Assembly: GCA_963696405.1 (NCBI GenBank)
Contig: CAVOJY010000006.1
Coordinates: forward strand, 682,001-746,000
DNA: 64,000 nt
Source: CAVOJY01 sp963696405
GTDB taxonomy: Bacteria > Chloroflexota > Limnocylindria > Limnocylindrales > CSP1-4
Direction: 5' to 3'
Shown: piece by piece, positions 1 to 8,952 of the stretch
Position numbering within the stretch: the stretch's first letter is position 1
How the letters are laid out: every line of letters starts with the position of its first letter
Notes under the pieces: model-generated
What the model saw: the letters and a program-made list of their open reading frames with translations, nothing else
Told to the model about the DNA's origin: nothing
Database searches by the model: none
Translations under genes and position numbers: made by a program

Positions 1-1
1 G

Positions 2-193
2 GTTCCGACAGGGGCGACCTCGACGGTGCTGGGGGCGGCGCTGCTCAACGCGGTCCTCGCCGAGTCCGTGGCCGAGCTCGGCCGGCGAGGGATCGAGCCG
101 CCCCTCGTCCGCTCCTACAACCTCGATGGGTCGGAGGCGCACAACGAGGGCGTCATGGACCGCTACCGCGGCCGGGTGCACCCGACCATCTGA
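2..193 (+). CDS. SIS-domain protein (UPF0309-like), C-terminal fragment
   Basis: Only the last 63 residues lie in the window; the 5' part is off the left edge. The visible piece contains PTGATSTVLGAALLNAV and ends with a segment containing SYNLDGSEAHN, which fits the C-terminal end of SIS (sugar isomerase) proteins of the UPF0309 type. In these proteins the PTSTVxGAA stretch precedes a helix and the NxDGxxxHN stretch lies near the C terminus. Such proteins bind phosphosugars, and a substrate cannot be told from this fragment. The gene converges on the permease downstream, with a strong hairpin between the two stops. Confidence 0.7.
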   Translation, partial: VPTGATSTVLGAALLNAVLAESVAELGRRGIEPPLVRSYNLDGSEAHNEGVMDRYRGRVHPTI

Positions 194-251
194 GTAGGGG
201 CGTGGCCGCCGAGGAACAGAACGCGACCGCAGCGCGACTCGTGCAGAAAGG

Positions 252-283
252 GCGCGGCGGCCCCTGCGTGGAGGCCGCCGCGC
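252..283. terminator. GC-rich hairpin between convergent genes
   Basis: Perfect inverted repeat with 11-bp arms (252-262 and 273-283, GCGCGGCGGCC/GGCCGCCGCGC) around a 10-nt loop. It lies between the stops of the SIS gene on the plus strand and the permease on the minus strand, so it could act as a bidirectional terminator. There is no T-run on either side, so it is not a classical intrinsic terminator. Confidence 0.5.
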
Positions 284-328
284 ATGCCGTCCAGTGGCGG
301 CTTTACCCGGAGCCGCCGAGCTGAAGCC

Positions 329-1849
329 TCAGATCGATCCGGCCACCTCCTCGGGAGTGGCCTGGCGCTCGTAGGCGACCTCGCCGGCCTTCAGCAGCCA
401 TGTCTCCCCGCCCCGTGCGCGAGCGATGAGGAGGATCACGATGCCGACCAGAATCCAGACCGCCACGAAGATCGGGGCATAGAGGTACGGAGCGGCAAGC
501 CCCTGCAGCGAGTAGTAGCCAACGGCGAGGATCGCCAAGATCGAGATCACCGGGACGATCAGGTGCCAGAACCAGTTGAACTCGTCTCGCCGCTCCTTCC
601 AGTAGTAGCGGATGACGCCGACCGCCCCCAGGCCGTAGACGCCGATCAGGCCGAGGGTGATGGCAATCCCGAACCAGAAGAAGAGGACGTCCGGGGCGAA
701 GCCACTCTCCGCCTCGGTCACGATGCCGAAGACCCATGACCCGATGTAGGCGATGGCGAGGCTCACGATCGCGTACAGGATGATCGCGTTCGAGGGCGTC
801 TTGTACTTCGGGTGGACCTTGCCAAGCGCCTTCGGCAGGGCGCCGGCACGACCCATGGAGAACCACACCCGGGTGGCCGCGTTTGAGGCGGAGATGCCGA
901 CCGCGATGACGCTGTTCAGGATCGCCAGGAAGAGGACGATCCAGCCCCACGATCCGAAGAGCCGGTTGGCAAGCTCCATGAAGACGTTGGTGCCCTGGCC
1001 GGCGAACGTCTCATCGAACGTCTCCGTGCCCCAGCCGATGACGAGGCCGAACGTCGCGAAGAGGTAAAAGGCGCCCATGAGGACGAGCGCGATGACGACA
1101 GCCCTTGGCAGGTTCCGCCGCGGGTTCATGCTCTCCTCGGCCATGGGGGCGACGGCCTCGAAGCCGGTGAAGGCGAAGATGGCAAAGACGACGCCGACGA
1201 AGAGCTTGTCGATCCCGTAAGCCGGGTCGATCTGGAACGGGACCGCGTTCACGCCGCCGGGGCCCGGGCTCAGGATGCCCATCAGCGCGAACAGGAGCAG
1301 GGCGCCGATCTCGATCGCCGCGAGCACGATCATCGTCTTGCCCGACAGCTGGACGCCGCGGTAGATGATGGTGATCACGATCGCCGTCCCGAGCGCGACG
1401 GTGGCCCACCACGGGAACCAGATCCCGGCGTACGTCTGGAGCGTGGCCTCGAAGATGATTCCGGCGATCGCGAAGTTGATGGCCATCGCCGTCGGGTCGT
1501 AGAGGAAGTAGAGCCACGCGGTGATGAACCCGAACCGCGGGTGGAGCGTCCGACTCACGTAGGTGAAGTAGCCGCCGGCCGACGGCAGGTGCTTGGCCAG
1601 CTGGATCAGCGTGGCGCCGATCGACAGGCAGACCAGGAATGCACCGAAGTAGGCGAGCGGGACGCCGGTCCCGGCGTACGTTGCGATGAAGGTGGCACCG
1701 GTGAGGAACCCCATCGCTGGGGCGACGTGGGTGACCGCCTGGGCGACGATCGAACCCAACCCCATGGCGCCGGCGGCCAGTTCGGTCTGGGCGACCATGA
1801 CCCCGGCTTCGGGCGGGGCGTACTCGGCGGAAGCGTTCTGATCAGCCAT
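329..1849 (-). CDS. APC-superfamily amino acid permease
   Basis: A 506-residue integral membrane protein with about 12 hydrophobic segments. The APC-family signature GFEAVAPMAEESMNPRRNLP (around residues 229-248) is the conserved GFE...EE..NP.R..P loop of amino acid/polyamine/organocation transporters. I chose the start at 1849 because AGGAGGGAGTC directly precedes that ATG; an upstream in-frame ATG at 1915 lacks this and would add 22 polar residues. It is divergent from the class III aminotransferase gene at 2585, so permease plus aminotransferase may handle one amine or amino acid. The substrate cannot be read from sequence. Confidence 0.88.
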   Translation of the reverse strand: MADQNASAEYAPPEAGVMVAQTELAAGAMGLGSIVAQAVTHVAPAMGFLTGATFIATYAGTGVPLAYFGAFLVCLSIGATLIQLAKHLPSAGGYFTYVSRTLHPRFGFITAWLYFLYDPTAMAINFAIAGIIFEATLQTYAGIWFPWWATVALGTAIVITIIYRGVQLSGKTMIVLAAIEIGALLLFALMGILSPGPGGVNAVPFQIDPAYGIDKLFVGVVFAIFAFTGFEAVAPMAEESMNPRRNLPRAVVIALVLMGAFYLFATFGLVIGWGTETFDETFAGQGTNVFMELANRLFGSWGWIVLFLAILNSVIAVGISASNAATRVWFSMGRAGALPKALGKVHPKYKTPSNAIILYAIVSLAIAYIGSWVFGIVTEAESGFAPDVLFFWFGIAITLGLIGVYGLGAVGVIRYYWKERRDEFNWFWHLIVPVISILAILAVGYYSLQGLAAPYLYAPIFVAVWILVGIVILLIARARGGETWLLKAGEVAYERQATPEEVAGSI

Positions 1850-2584
1850 GACTCCCTCCTGGAAGTGCGACCCGCGCAGCCCGCGGGCGCCGATGGACAG
1901 CGTTCTCCATGTCACGTGCGGTCAGACTGCGAGGCTGGCCCGACAGCCCGCCGCGGTCGAGGAGGCGAGATGCGCCTCCGGCGCACGACGGCTCGTCCGC
2001 AAGGGGCCAGGCAACGAGATGGGCAATCTCGCGTGGCTGGCCGCTCCGTCCGAGGGGTCCGTGGCAGTCGATCGCAAGGCGCCCCGAGGGCATCAACCAC
2101 CTCGGCCTCGTCTAGCTGTTCCCGGCGCGATGGTCGCGGGCGCCGATCCGCGATTCACACTCCTCCTCGGCATCCTCCTTCCCGTCGCCGTTCAGCCCGA
2201 GACGACGCCCCGGAGCCCCGCCGCCGTGTCGAGCGATCCCGGTTCGCACCCGGCACCGCCGGTCCATCGACCGCCGGCACGCCCGTACCTCCGCGGCGTG
2301 GACTCCAACTCGTCTGCTGACCTGCGGACTGCAGATGCTAGCCTACGGGCAGGCGTCAACTCCATGCGTTTCTGCGGGCCCGGGACCGCCGATCCCTGGC
2401 ACTGCACATCCGCAACGAGCGGGTCAGCGGACTCGCTGACCCGCCGATGGTAGGGTACCGACGGCGGCCGCGTCCATACCCGACCTTGAGCCGGGCCCCG
2501 CCAGTCTCCGCGCCGCACCGTCGCCGGCCTGAGCCCGGCGGAGACCCGGGACGAGGACCTCGCGCCGGGCACCAGGAGGTCAAG
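1850..2584. other. 735-bp divergent intergenic region
   Basis: The region separates the minus-strand permease and the plus-strand aminotransferase. I see no convincing gene; the short open frames have no ribosome site and no recognisable protein. The main structure is the inverted repeat at 2419-2444, and both flanking genes have good ribosome-binding sites at the edges. Divergent promoters are expected here but I could not place them confidently. Confidence 0.5.
2419..2444. repeat. Perfect 11-bp inverted repeat upstream of aminotransferase
   Basis: Arms GCGGGTCAGCG (2419-2429) and CGCTGACCCGC (2434-2444) are separated by only GACT. It lies about 140 nt before the aminotransferase ATG. It could be a regulator operator or an RNA hairpin; no T-run follows. 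Confidence 0.55.
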
Positions 2585-3944
2585 ATGAGCGTTGAGGCGC
2601 GAGCGATCACCAGGACTGCAGTGCGACGCGCCTGGCGCCATATGCCCGTTGCTGGTCGCGCCGACGGCGTCTACCTCTGGGATACCGACGGCAAGCGATA
2701 CCTTGACGCAGCCTGCCGGATCGTCGAACCTGGTGACCATCGGGCACGGCGTCAAGAGTGTCCGCGATGCGATGTACGCCCAGATGGAGATGTTCTCCTA
2801 CGCGGCGCCGCACGCCTTCGCCTCCGAGCCGCTCCTTCGTCTGGGTGACGAGGTCGCGAGCAGGGCCCACCAGAGTCTCGGTGGCGACTGGCGGAGCTGG
2901 TTCACCTGCACCGGCACCGACGCCGTGGACTCCGCCGTCCGGCTCGCACGCCAGTACCACGTGGCCAGGGGCGATCGTTCCAGGACGCCTGTCATCTCGC
3001 GCTGGCAGGGCTTCCATGGCAACAACCTGGCCGTCTCTGGCATCCACGGCTCCACCTTCCGCCGCCGCCTGTTCATGGGCATGAACATCAACAGCCCGCA
3101 CATCCCGCCGGCCTACTGCTACCGCTGTCCGTTCGAGTTGAGCTACCCGTCGTGCGGCCTCAAGTGCGCCCGGGCGCTCGAGACGGAGATCCGCCAGCAG
3201 GGCGAGGAGAACGTCGCCGCCTTCATCGCCGAGCCCGTCGTCGGGTCGGCCCTCGGCGGCGTGCCGGCCCCCGACGGCTACTTCCAGGCGATCCGCGAGA
3301 TCTGCGACCGGTACGGCGTGCTGCTGATCCTCGACGAGGTGATGACCGCCTTCGGCCGCCTCGGCCGCTGGTTCGGCATCGAGCACTGGGGCGTGACGCC
3401 GGACATCATCGCGACCGCGAAGGGCATGACCTCGGGCTACGCGACACTGGCAGCGACCATCGCCCGCGAGCAGCTCTGGTCGACCATCGAGGCGACCGGG
3501 ACTCCCTTCCTGTCCGGGCACACGATGGACCTCAATCCCGTCGCCTGCGCGGCGACGCTCGAGGTCATCCGGGTGCTCGAGGACCAGGACCTGTTGTCGG
3601 CCGCGGAGGAGACGGGCGCGTACCTGGGATCGCGGCTGAGGGAACTGGAGGACATCGACATCGTCGACGACGTCCGGGGCATGGGCATGATGTGGGGCTT
3701 CGAGCTGGTGCGCGACAAGGAGACGAGGGAGCCCTTCGACCCCGGCCTCCACGCCAGCTACCGCGTGGAGGCAGAGGCGATGCGCCGCGGCCTGATCCTG
3801 TACTCGTGCACCGGGTCGGTCGATGGGGTGGCCGGCGACATGGTGATGGTGACGCCGCCGCTCGTGATCACCAGCGAGCAGGTGGACGACGTGGTGACCC
3901 TCACCAGGGAGTCGCTGGTGGCCGTCCGGAGCGAGCTGCTGTGA
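2585..3944 (+). pseudogene. Class III aminotransferase, one frameshift
   Basis: A PLP-dependent class III (omega-type) transaminase of about 452 residues. The ATG at 2585 follows AGGAGGTCAAG. The frame begins MSVEARAI and runs to YLDAA, then needs a shift: an extra T at about 2714 breaks it, and the rest continues as GSSNLVTIGHGVKSV in the next frame. Family features are intact: the ILDEVMTAFGR motif that holds the PLP-contacting Asp, and the PLP lysine in IATAKGMTSGYATLA. A close paralogue sits at 14337. The TIM-barrel gene starts 22 nt downstream, so the two are probably cotranscribed. The frameshift may be real decay or a sequence error. Confidence 0.8.
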
Positions 3945-3966
3945 GCCCGATGGCAGGAGAACGCTG

Positions 3967-4824
3967 ATGCGTCTGGGGACGCTCACCGGTGTCTGGTGGC
4001 TTGCCGAGGGCCTCTCGGCGGTCGAGTCGCTCGAGCGAGCTGCGGCGCTCGGCTTCCGCACCGTCGACCTCCACGGGGTCCTCCACGCGGGCCCCCGCCA
4101 CCTGTCCGGCCGCGACCGGCGGGCGGTGGCCACGCGGCTCGAGCGCCTCGGTCTGGAGGCCCGCAACTACGTGCTCCACGCGCCGCACAACATCCCCGAG
4201 GCGGTGGGGACGCAGCGGGACGAGAACGTCGCCTACCTGCGGGAAGGCATCGACCTGGCTGTCTCCTGGGGCATCCGCCAGCTGATGCTGAACGCCGGCC
4301 GGTGGGTATTCGCGATGCCTCGCCGGGAGGCTTGGCGGCGGTCGGTCACGTACCTGCAGGAGATCTGCGACTACGCGTCCGACAGGGGGGTCTGGATCGC
4401 CCAGGAGACCGAGCCCTACCCGTGGTTCCTGGTCGACGACCTGGCGAGCGCCAGGGCGATGGCTGCCGACGTGAACCGCCCGAACTTCGTCCACCTCGTG
4501 GACCTCGGCCATATGGCACTGTCACGGGAGGGCGAGTCGGACCTGGCCAGCGTGGGGACGGGCGTGATCCACGCCCACCTCAGCGACCACGAGCCGATGA
4601 GGCACACGAACCAGGTGGTGGGCACCGGCTTCCTCCCGGCGGCCGACTACCTGGGCTGGCTCGGGTCGCTCGAGGATCGCGGCTGCCTGCGCCGGTTCGG
4701 GTACGACGAGTTGGTGGTCAGCTTCGAGTTGGGGGCGCCCGGCGACGCGATCTCCGACGCGGACGACTGGACACGGCGTTCCGTGGAACACGTGGAGCGC
4801 GTGGCCCCGTTCGTCCGGCGGTAG
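3967..4824 (+). CDS. Sugar phosphate isomerase/epimerase-like TIM barrel
   Basis: A 285-residue protein of the xylose-isomerase-like/AP endonuclease 2 TIM-barrel superfamily. Candidate metal ligands fall at the expected strand ends: Glu147 (QETEP), Asp179 and His182 (VDLGH), His204 (HAHLSDHEP) and Glu254 (VSFELG). These proteins usually isomerise or epimerise keto-sugars or inositol derivatives, or cleave related acids. The gene follows the aminotransferase by 22 nt with GGCAGGAGAACGCTG before its ATG. The exact reaction is unknown. Confidence 0.8.
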   Translation: MRLGTLTGVWWLAEGLSAVESLERAAALGFRTVDLHGVLHAGPRHLSGRDRRAVATRLERLGLEARNYVLHAPHNIPEAVGTQRDENVAYLREGIDLAVSWGIRQLMLNAGRWVFAMPRREAWRRSVTYLQEICDYASDRGVWIAQETEPYPWFLVDDLASARAMAADVNRPNFVHLVDLGHMALSREGESDLASVGTGVIHAHLSDHEPMRHTNQVVGTGFLPAADYLGWLGSLEDRGCLRRFGYDELVVSFELGAPGDAISDADDWTRRSVEHVERVAPFVRR

Positions 4825-4902
4825 CGGAGGCCGAGTCTGGAAGAGGCCGGAGCGCGTCATGGGAGGCTCCGCCGGGGCTTGCCCGCGGCCTCTGCCCCGG
4901 CG

Positions 4903-4932
4903 TACACTGTCGTCTGTTGTCTGACGTCTTGC
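4903..4932 (+). promoter_or_regulatory. Predicted promoter -10 and heptamer repeats before GntR gene
   Basis: TACACT at 4903-4908 resembles a -10 box. It is followed at once by three head-to-tail heptamers that each begin GTCT: GTCTGTT (4912-4918), GTCTGAC (4919-4925) and GTCTTGC (4926-4932). Their position over the expected transcription start suggests a regulator site, possibly autoregulatory. This is an inference from pattern only. Confidence 0.35.
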
Positions 4933-5014
4933 AGTCCGCGAGGTGCGTTCAGCCCGTGACCCTTGCCCGCGACCGTCGCCCGCTCGCGCTCCAGGTTCGT
5001 GACGAGGTTCCGCC

Positions 5015-5698
5015 ATGGTCGCCGATGGCCGAGCTCGAAGCCCGGGCGACCAGCTCCCCTCCGAGGTCGATCTTGTGGTCCGCTTCGGGGTAGCCCGGAC
5101 GACCGTCCGCGAAGCGCTCAAGCTCCTCGAGCAGGACGGCGTCATCCACGTCCAGCATGGAGTCGGCCGGTTCGTCGCCCCGTCGGTGGAACGGTCGATC
5201 ACGCGCCTAGAGAGCGTGACGTCGATGATGGAGTCACTCGGGTACCGAGTCACCAACCGCGTCCTCGCGGTGAGCGAGCGGCCCGCGAGGACCGATGAGG
5301 CGACTGCCCTCCACCTCGCCCCGGGCGGGACCGTGGTCGGACTTGAACGCGTTCGCCTGCAGGGCGATGACCCGCTGATCTACTCCATCGACGTTGTCCC
5401 GCGAGCACTGCTGGGCGACCTGCCGCCCCGCCGCGAATGGGGCGGCTCGCTCGGCCGGCTCCTGGCTTCCCACGGCCTTGAGATGGCCAGCGCAACGGCC
5501 GAGATCCGCGCCGTGTCCCTCGATGGCACGCTCGCCCGACGGATCGGGTGGCCCGAGGGAAGCCCGTGGCTGCTGATGGTTCAGACCAACTTCACCCGCG
5601 ATGGCCGCCCGATCATCTACTCTCATGACTACCACCGCGGAGACGTGTTTACCTTCAACGTGCTGCGCCGCGCCGACACCGGCGCACCCAGGAGCTGA
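5015..5698 (+). CDS. GntR/HutC-family transcriptional regulator (5' end frameshifted)
   Basis: The frame gives 227 residues with a winged helix-turn-helix (GDQLPSEVDLVVRFGVARTT, then VREALKLLEQDGVIHVQHGVG) and a C-terminal UTRA-type effector domain ending near FTFNVLRRAD. The usual first helix of GntR proteins is present just upstream but in another frame: a GTG at 4956 opens VTLARDRRPLALQVRDEV, which would join MVADGR if one base were restored near 5010-5014. The intact gene was therefore probably 4956-5698. UTRA domains bind small sugars or acids, so it probably controls the downstream amino-sugar genes, which begin 3 nt after its stop. Confidence 0.8.
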   Translation: MVADGRARSPGDQLPSEVDLVVRFGVARTTVREALKLLEQDGVIHVQHGVGRFVAPSVERSITRLESVTSMMESLGYRVTNRVLAVSERPARTDEATALHLAPGGTVVGLERVRLQGDDPLIYSIDVVPRALLGDLPPRREWGGSLGRLLASHGLEMASATAEIRAVSLDGTLARRIGWPEGSPWLLMVQTNFTRDGRPIIYSHDYHRGDVFTFNVLRRADTGAPRS

Positions 5699-5701
5699 CC
5701 G

Positions 5702-6847
5702 ATGACCTCTGTGGAACGCCACCCCTCCGACGCCGTCGCCAACGAGATCCCCGTTGAGACGATCGTCCGCTGGCACGCCGCGATCGCCGAAGAGCTGCGC
5801 GCGGCGTTCGAGGAATGCCTGCCGGCGAACCGGTTCACCCTCGGTCCGCACCTGTTGGCGTTCGAGAAGGAGTTCGCCGAGTATTGCGAGACAGCCCACG
5901 CGATCGGCGTCAGCAGCGGCACCGCGGCCCTCACGCTTGCCCTGAGAGCCCTCGGCGTCCGGCCCGGCGACGAGGTGGTCACCGTCCCCAACACGTACAT
6001 CGCCACGGCGTTCGCGATCACCTACGCGGGGGCGGTCCCGGTGTTCGTCGACGTCGACCCCGTCACCGCCAACATGGATCCGGCCCGGGTGGCAGCCGCG
6101 GTGACCCCGAAGACGACGGCGATCATCCCGGTCCACATGTGGGGTCTGGCAGCCGACGTGGATGCCATCCGGGCCGCCGCGCCGGGCATCCCGATACTGG
6201 AGGACGCGGCCCACGCGCACGGCGCCACCCTCCGCGGGCGGAAGGTCGGCAGCCTCGGCGACGTCGCCGAGTTCAGCTTCTACCCGACGAAGGTCATGGG
6301 CGCGCTTGGCGACGGCGGGATGATGACGACGAACGATCCCGAGCTCGATGCGCGCCTCCGCCAGCTCCGTTACATGGGCCAGCGTGGCGCCAAGCACCAG
6401 CATCTCGAGCTCGGCTACCAGGAGCGGCTGGACGAACTCCAGGCGGCATTCCTCAGCGTGAAGTTGCGCCACCTCGACGAGCAGATCGAGGGGCGACGGC
6501 GGGTCGCCGCCCGCTACGACGAGTTGCTCGCCGGCACGCCGGTCGAGACGCCGGCCCCCGACGTGACCGGCCGCCACGTCTACTACATGTACACGGTGCG
6601 AGCGCCCCGACGGGAGGAACTCCGGGCGTACCTGGACGTGCACCGGATCCGGACGCAGCTGATCTACCCGACGTTGATCCCGGACCAGGGCGCCTACATC
6701 GACCAGCCGTGGCGCGCCGCGGATCTCCTTGAGGTCGCCCGTTCGCTCTCGCCGACCATCCTCTGTCTGCCGATGTTCGCCGAGCTGACGGACGAGGAGA
6801 TCGTGCGGGTGGCAATGACGATCCGAACCTTCTACGGAGTGGACTGA
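5702..6847 (+). CDS. DegT/DnrJ/EryC1/StrS-family aminotransferase
   Basis: 381 residues with the full sugar-aminotransferase layout. The PLP lysine is Lys197 in FSFYPTKVMGALGDGG, and Asp168 lies in the EDAAHAHGA stretch that contacts the cofactor ring. AGGAGCTGACCG precedes the ATG. These enzymes transfer an amino group to or from keto-sugars. Within this operon, next to GH4, ROK and NagA genes, it may act on a keto-sugar made during amino-sugar breakdown, although biosynthetic roles are more common in the family. Confidence 0.87.
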   Translation: MTSVERHPSDAVANEIPVETIVRWHAAIAEELRAAFEECLPANRFTLGPHLLAFEKEFAEYCETAHAIGVSSGTAALTLALRALGVRPGDEVVTVPNTYIATAFAITYAGAVPVFVDVDPVTANMDPARVAAAVTPKTTAIIPVHMWGLAADVDAIRAAAPGIPILEDAAHAHGATLRGRKVGSLGDVAEFSFYPTKVMGALGDGGMMTTNDPELDARLRQLRYMGQRGAKHQHLELGYQERLDELQAAFLSVKLRHLDEQIEGRRRVAARYDELLAGTPVETPAPDVTGRHVYYMYTVRAPRREELRAYLDVHRIRTQLIYPTLIPDQGAYIDQPWRAADLLEVARSLSPTILCLPMFAELTDEEIVRVAMTIRTFYGVD

Positions 6848-6848
6848 G

Positions 6849-8066
6849 ATGCGACTCGTCGTCCTGGGTGGCAGCGGCAGCTCCACGCCGGAGCTCGCGG
6901 ACGCCCTCGCGGCCTGGCCGGGTGGCCTCGACCGGCGCCCGCCCCTCGAGGTCGTGCTCGTCGGCCGCTCGAAGGAGAAGCTCGAGCTCGTGGCGAGGGA
7001 GTTTCGGTTCCGGGCCGGGACGGACGGCCCGCCGCTGTCGACCATCGTGTCGCCCGACCGGGCCGGTGCCCTCGATGGCACGGACGTCATCCTGAACCAG
7101 GTCCGGGTGGGCGGCCTGGACGCCCGCGTCTTCGACGAGACGTTTCCCTGGGAGTTCGATCTTCCCGGCGAGGAGACAATGGGACCCGGCGGGTTCGCCA
7201 ACGCGTTCCGCACCGTGCCGGCCCAGGCCGGGACGTGGGACGACGTCATGGCGCGTTGCCCGGCCGCGCTGGTCATCAACCTGACCAACCCGGCCGGAAT
7301 CGTCCAGCAGGCCGCCGAGGCCGGCTGGCCGGGACTCCGCATCGTCTCCGCCTGCGACGCCCCCGTGACCTTCGCCCGGGCAATCAGCGAGCGGCTCGGG
7401 CGGCCGTACGGTCAGGTGCTGCGCCGCTGCATCGGCATGAACCACTGTGGCTGGTACGTGCCGGAGGACCCGTCCGAGCTGCCCGTTCTGGCCGGCCTCG
7501 TCGCGGGCATGGACCCGGGGGTCGTGGAAGCCCACGAGGCCCTGCCCGCGCCGTACGTGCGGTACTACGTCGATCCGAATCGTCAGCTGGAAGTGCAGCG
7601 CGGCCGCGAGAGCCGGGCGCAGCAACTGAAGGCAATCGACGCCGCATTGCTCGGCGCCTACGCCGCGGGCCCCTCCGCCGAGCGGCGCAAGCGCGGAGCG
7701 GCCTGGTACGCGCTGGTCGTCGTCCCGCTCATCGACGGGTGGCTCCACGGCTCCGACGAGCCAATGGTGCTGGGCGTCCGGAACGACGGGCGACTTCCGG
7801 AGGCGCCGGACAGCACCATGATCGAGATCTGCCACCGGTTGACGCCGGGGCGCCTGGAGCCGCTCGAGCCGCCGGAGCGTCCCGCGCTGCCGGCCGCGAT
7901 GCTGGCCCAGCACGGAGTCTATGAGCAACTCGCGGCGGCGGCTTTCGCGGGCGGCGGCTCCGCGGAGGCGCGGCTGCGGGCCATGCTCGCGAACCCGATG
8001 GTGCGCGGATGGAAACAGGCCACGGGGTTGCTCGCCGCGATAGAGGGGCGGTCCCCCCGCGGGTGA
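6849..8066 (+). CDS. Glycoside hydrolase family 4 protein
   Basis: 405 residues. The N terminus is a Rossmann NAD-binding fold (LVVLGGSGSSTPEL). The GH4 signatures follow: GPGGFANAFRTVP, NLTNPAGIV (Asn147), Cys169 in VSACDAP and His199 in IGMNHCGWY. Asn, Cys and His are the substrate- and Mn2+-binding positions of this family. GH4 enzymes use NAD+ and a divalent metal to open glycosides, often 6-phosphoglycosides, by a redox mechanism. It starts one base after the preceding stop, which indicates an operon. Whether it prefers glucose-, galactose- or amino-sugar-type substrates is not visible. Confidence 0.87.
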   Translation: MRLVVLGGSGSSTPELADALAAWPGGLDRRPPLEVVLVGRSKEKLELVAREFRFRAGTDGPPLSTIVSPDRAGALDGTDVILNQVRVGGLDARVFDETFPWEFDLPGEETMGPGGFANAFRTVPAQAGTWDDVMARCPAALVINLTNPAGIVQQAAEAGWPGLRIVSACDAPVTFARAISERLGRPYGQVLRRCIGMNHCGWYVPEDPSELPVLAGLVAGMDPGVVEAHEALPAPYVRYYVDPNRQLEVQRGRESRAQQLKAIDAALLGAYAAGPSAERRKRGAAWYALVVVPLIDGWLHGSDEPMVLGVRNDGRLPEAPDSTMIEICHRLTPGRLEPLEPPERPALPAAMLAQHGVYEQLAAAAFAGGGSAEARLRAMLANPMVRGWKQATGLLAAIEGRSPRG

Positions 8067-8112
8067 GCTTCCCCTGCCGGGGCGCCCCCGGCGAACGAGA
8101 GGAGAACGACGA

Positions 8113-8952
8113 GTGAAGGATTTCACCGCACCGGCCGGTATCGAGATCGGATGGCAGCAGGGGCGGCCGGCGGTCGGCCCCGGGATCAGGATCGACGAGC
8201 GCGCCACGCGGCGGCTCTGCGCGATGGCCCCCGTCTCGGCGACGCCCGTCTCCCCGGGGTCGCGGCGGATCCAGTACTGGATGCTCAACAGCATCGTCCG
8301 CGAGGAGGATGCGGGCCGCGTGGACCCGCGGCTCTGCTACGACTTCACGTTCCTCCCCGACCGCCCGGTCGGCTGGGAGCGCACCAAGACCTTCGGACAC
8401 TCCCACCCGAAGCCGGGACCGGGCAGGCTGGGCTTCGCCGAAGTGTTGGAGATCCTCGAGGGAACCGCCGGCTTCCTGCTGCATGACCTGCTCCCCGGAC
8501 CGCGTTCGACCTATGCCGCGCTGGTCATCGGCCGGCCGGGCGAGCGGGTGATCTTCCCGCCGAGCCTGTCACACGCGTCGGTGAACCTGGCGAGTGGCCC
8601 GCTCGTCTTCAGCGACATCATCGACCGCCGCGTCGTCGAGCGCCAGCTCCCGTCGGACTACGGCCAGGTCGCGGCTGCGCACGGGCTGGCGTACTACATC
8701 GACCTTGACGGCGGGGCCCGGCCGAACCCCGCGTACCTGGAGGTGCCGCCCCTGGAACGCTTCACCGCGGAGGAGTGGTCGGGCCCGTCTCCGGACCGCC
8801 CGCTCTACCGGGACTACGTCGAGCGGCCCGGGGACTGGGACTGGCTCCACGACCCCGACCTCTTCCCCGCGCGCTTCCCGGCACTTTGGGAGCGGGTCGC
8901 GGACGTGGTCGCCCGGATGGACGAACAGCTCCTGGAGGGGAACTGGCGATGA
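8113..8952 (+). CDS. Cupin-type glucose-6-phosphate isomerase-like protein
   Basis: 279 residues with a GTG start preceded by GAGAGGAGAACGACGA. The cupin metal site is clear: His96 and His98 in KTFGHSHPK, Glu110 in GFAEVLEIL and His154 in PPSLSHASVN. This is the archaeal/bacterial cupin phosphoglucose isomerase pattern, which interconverts glucose-6-P and fructose-6-P without homology to classical PGI. The protein is longer at both ends than the compact archaeal enzyme. Its place between GH4 and ROK kinase genes fits channelling of sugar phosphates into glycolysis. Confidence 0.82.
   Translation: MKDFTAPAGIEIGWQQGRPAVGPGIRIDERATRRLCAMAPVSATPVSPGSRRIQYWMLNSIVREEDAGRVDPRLCYDFTFLPDRPVGWERTKTFGHSHPKPGPGRLGFAEVLEILEGTAGFLLHDLLPGPRSTYAALVIGRPGERVIFPPSLSHASVNLASGPLVFSDIIDRRVVERQLPSDYGQVAAAHGLAYYIDLDGGARPNPAYLEVPPLERFTAEEWSGPSPDRPLYRDYVERPGDWDWLHDPDLFPARFPALWERVADVVARMDEQLLEGNWR

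Noticed and set aside
2592..3944. Start of the first aminotransferase at 2592 as a single uninterrupted frame
   Set aside because: That frame gives about 44 unrelated residues before the conserved protein appears, while the ATG at 2585 has an ideal ribosome site and a matching N terminus in the other frame. A frameshift is the better explanation.
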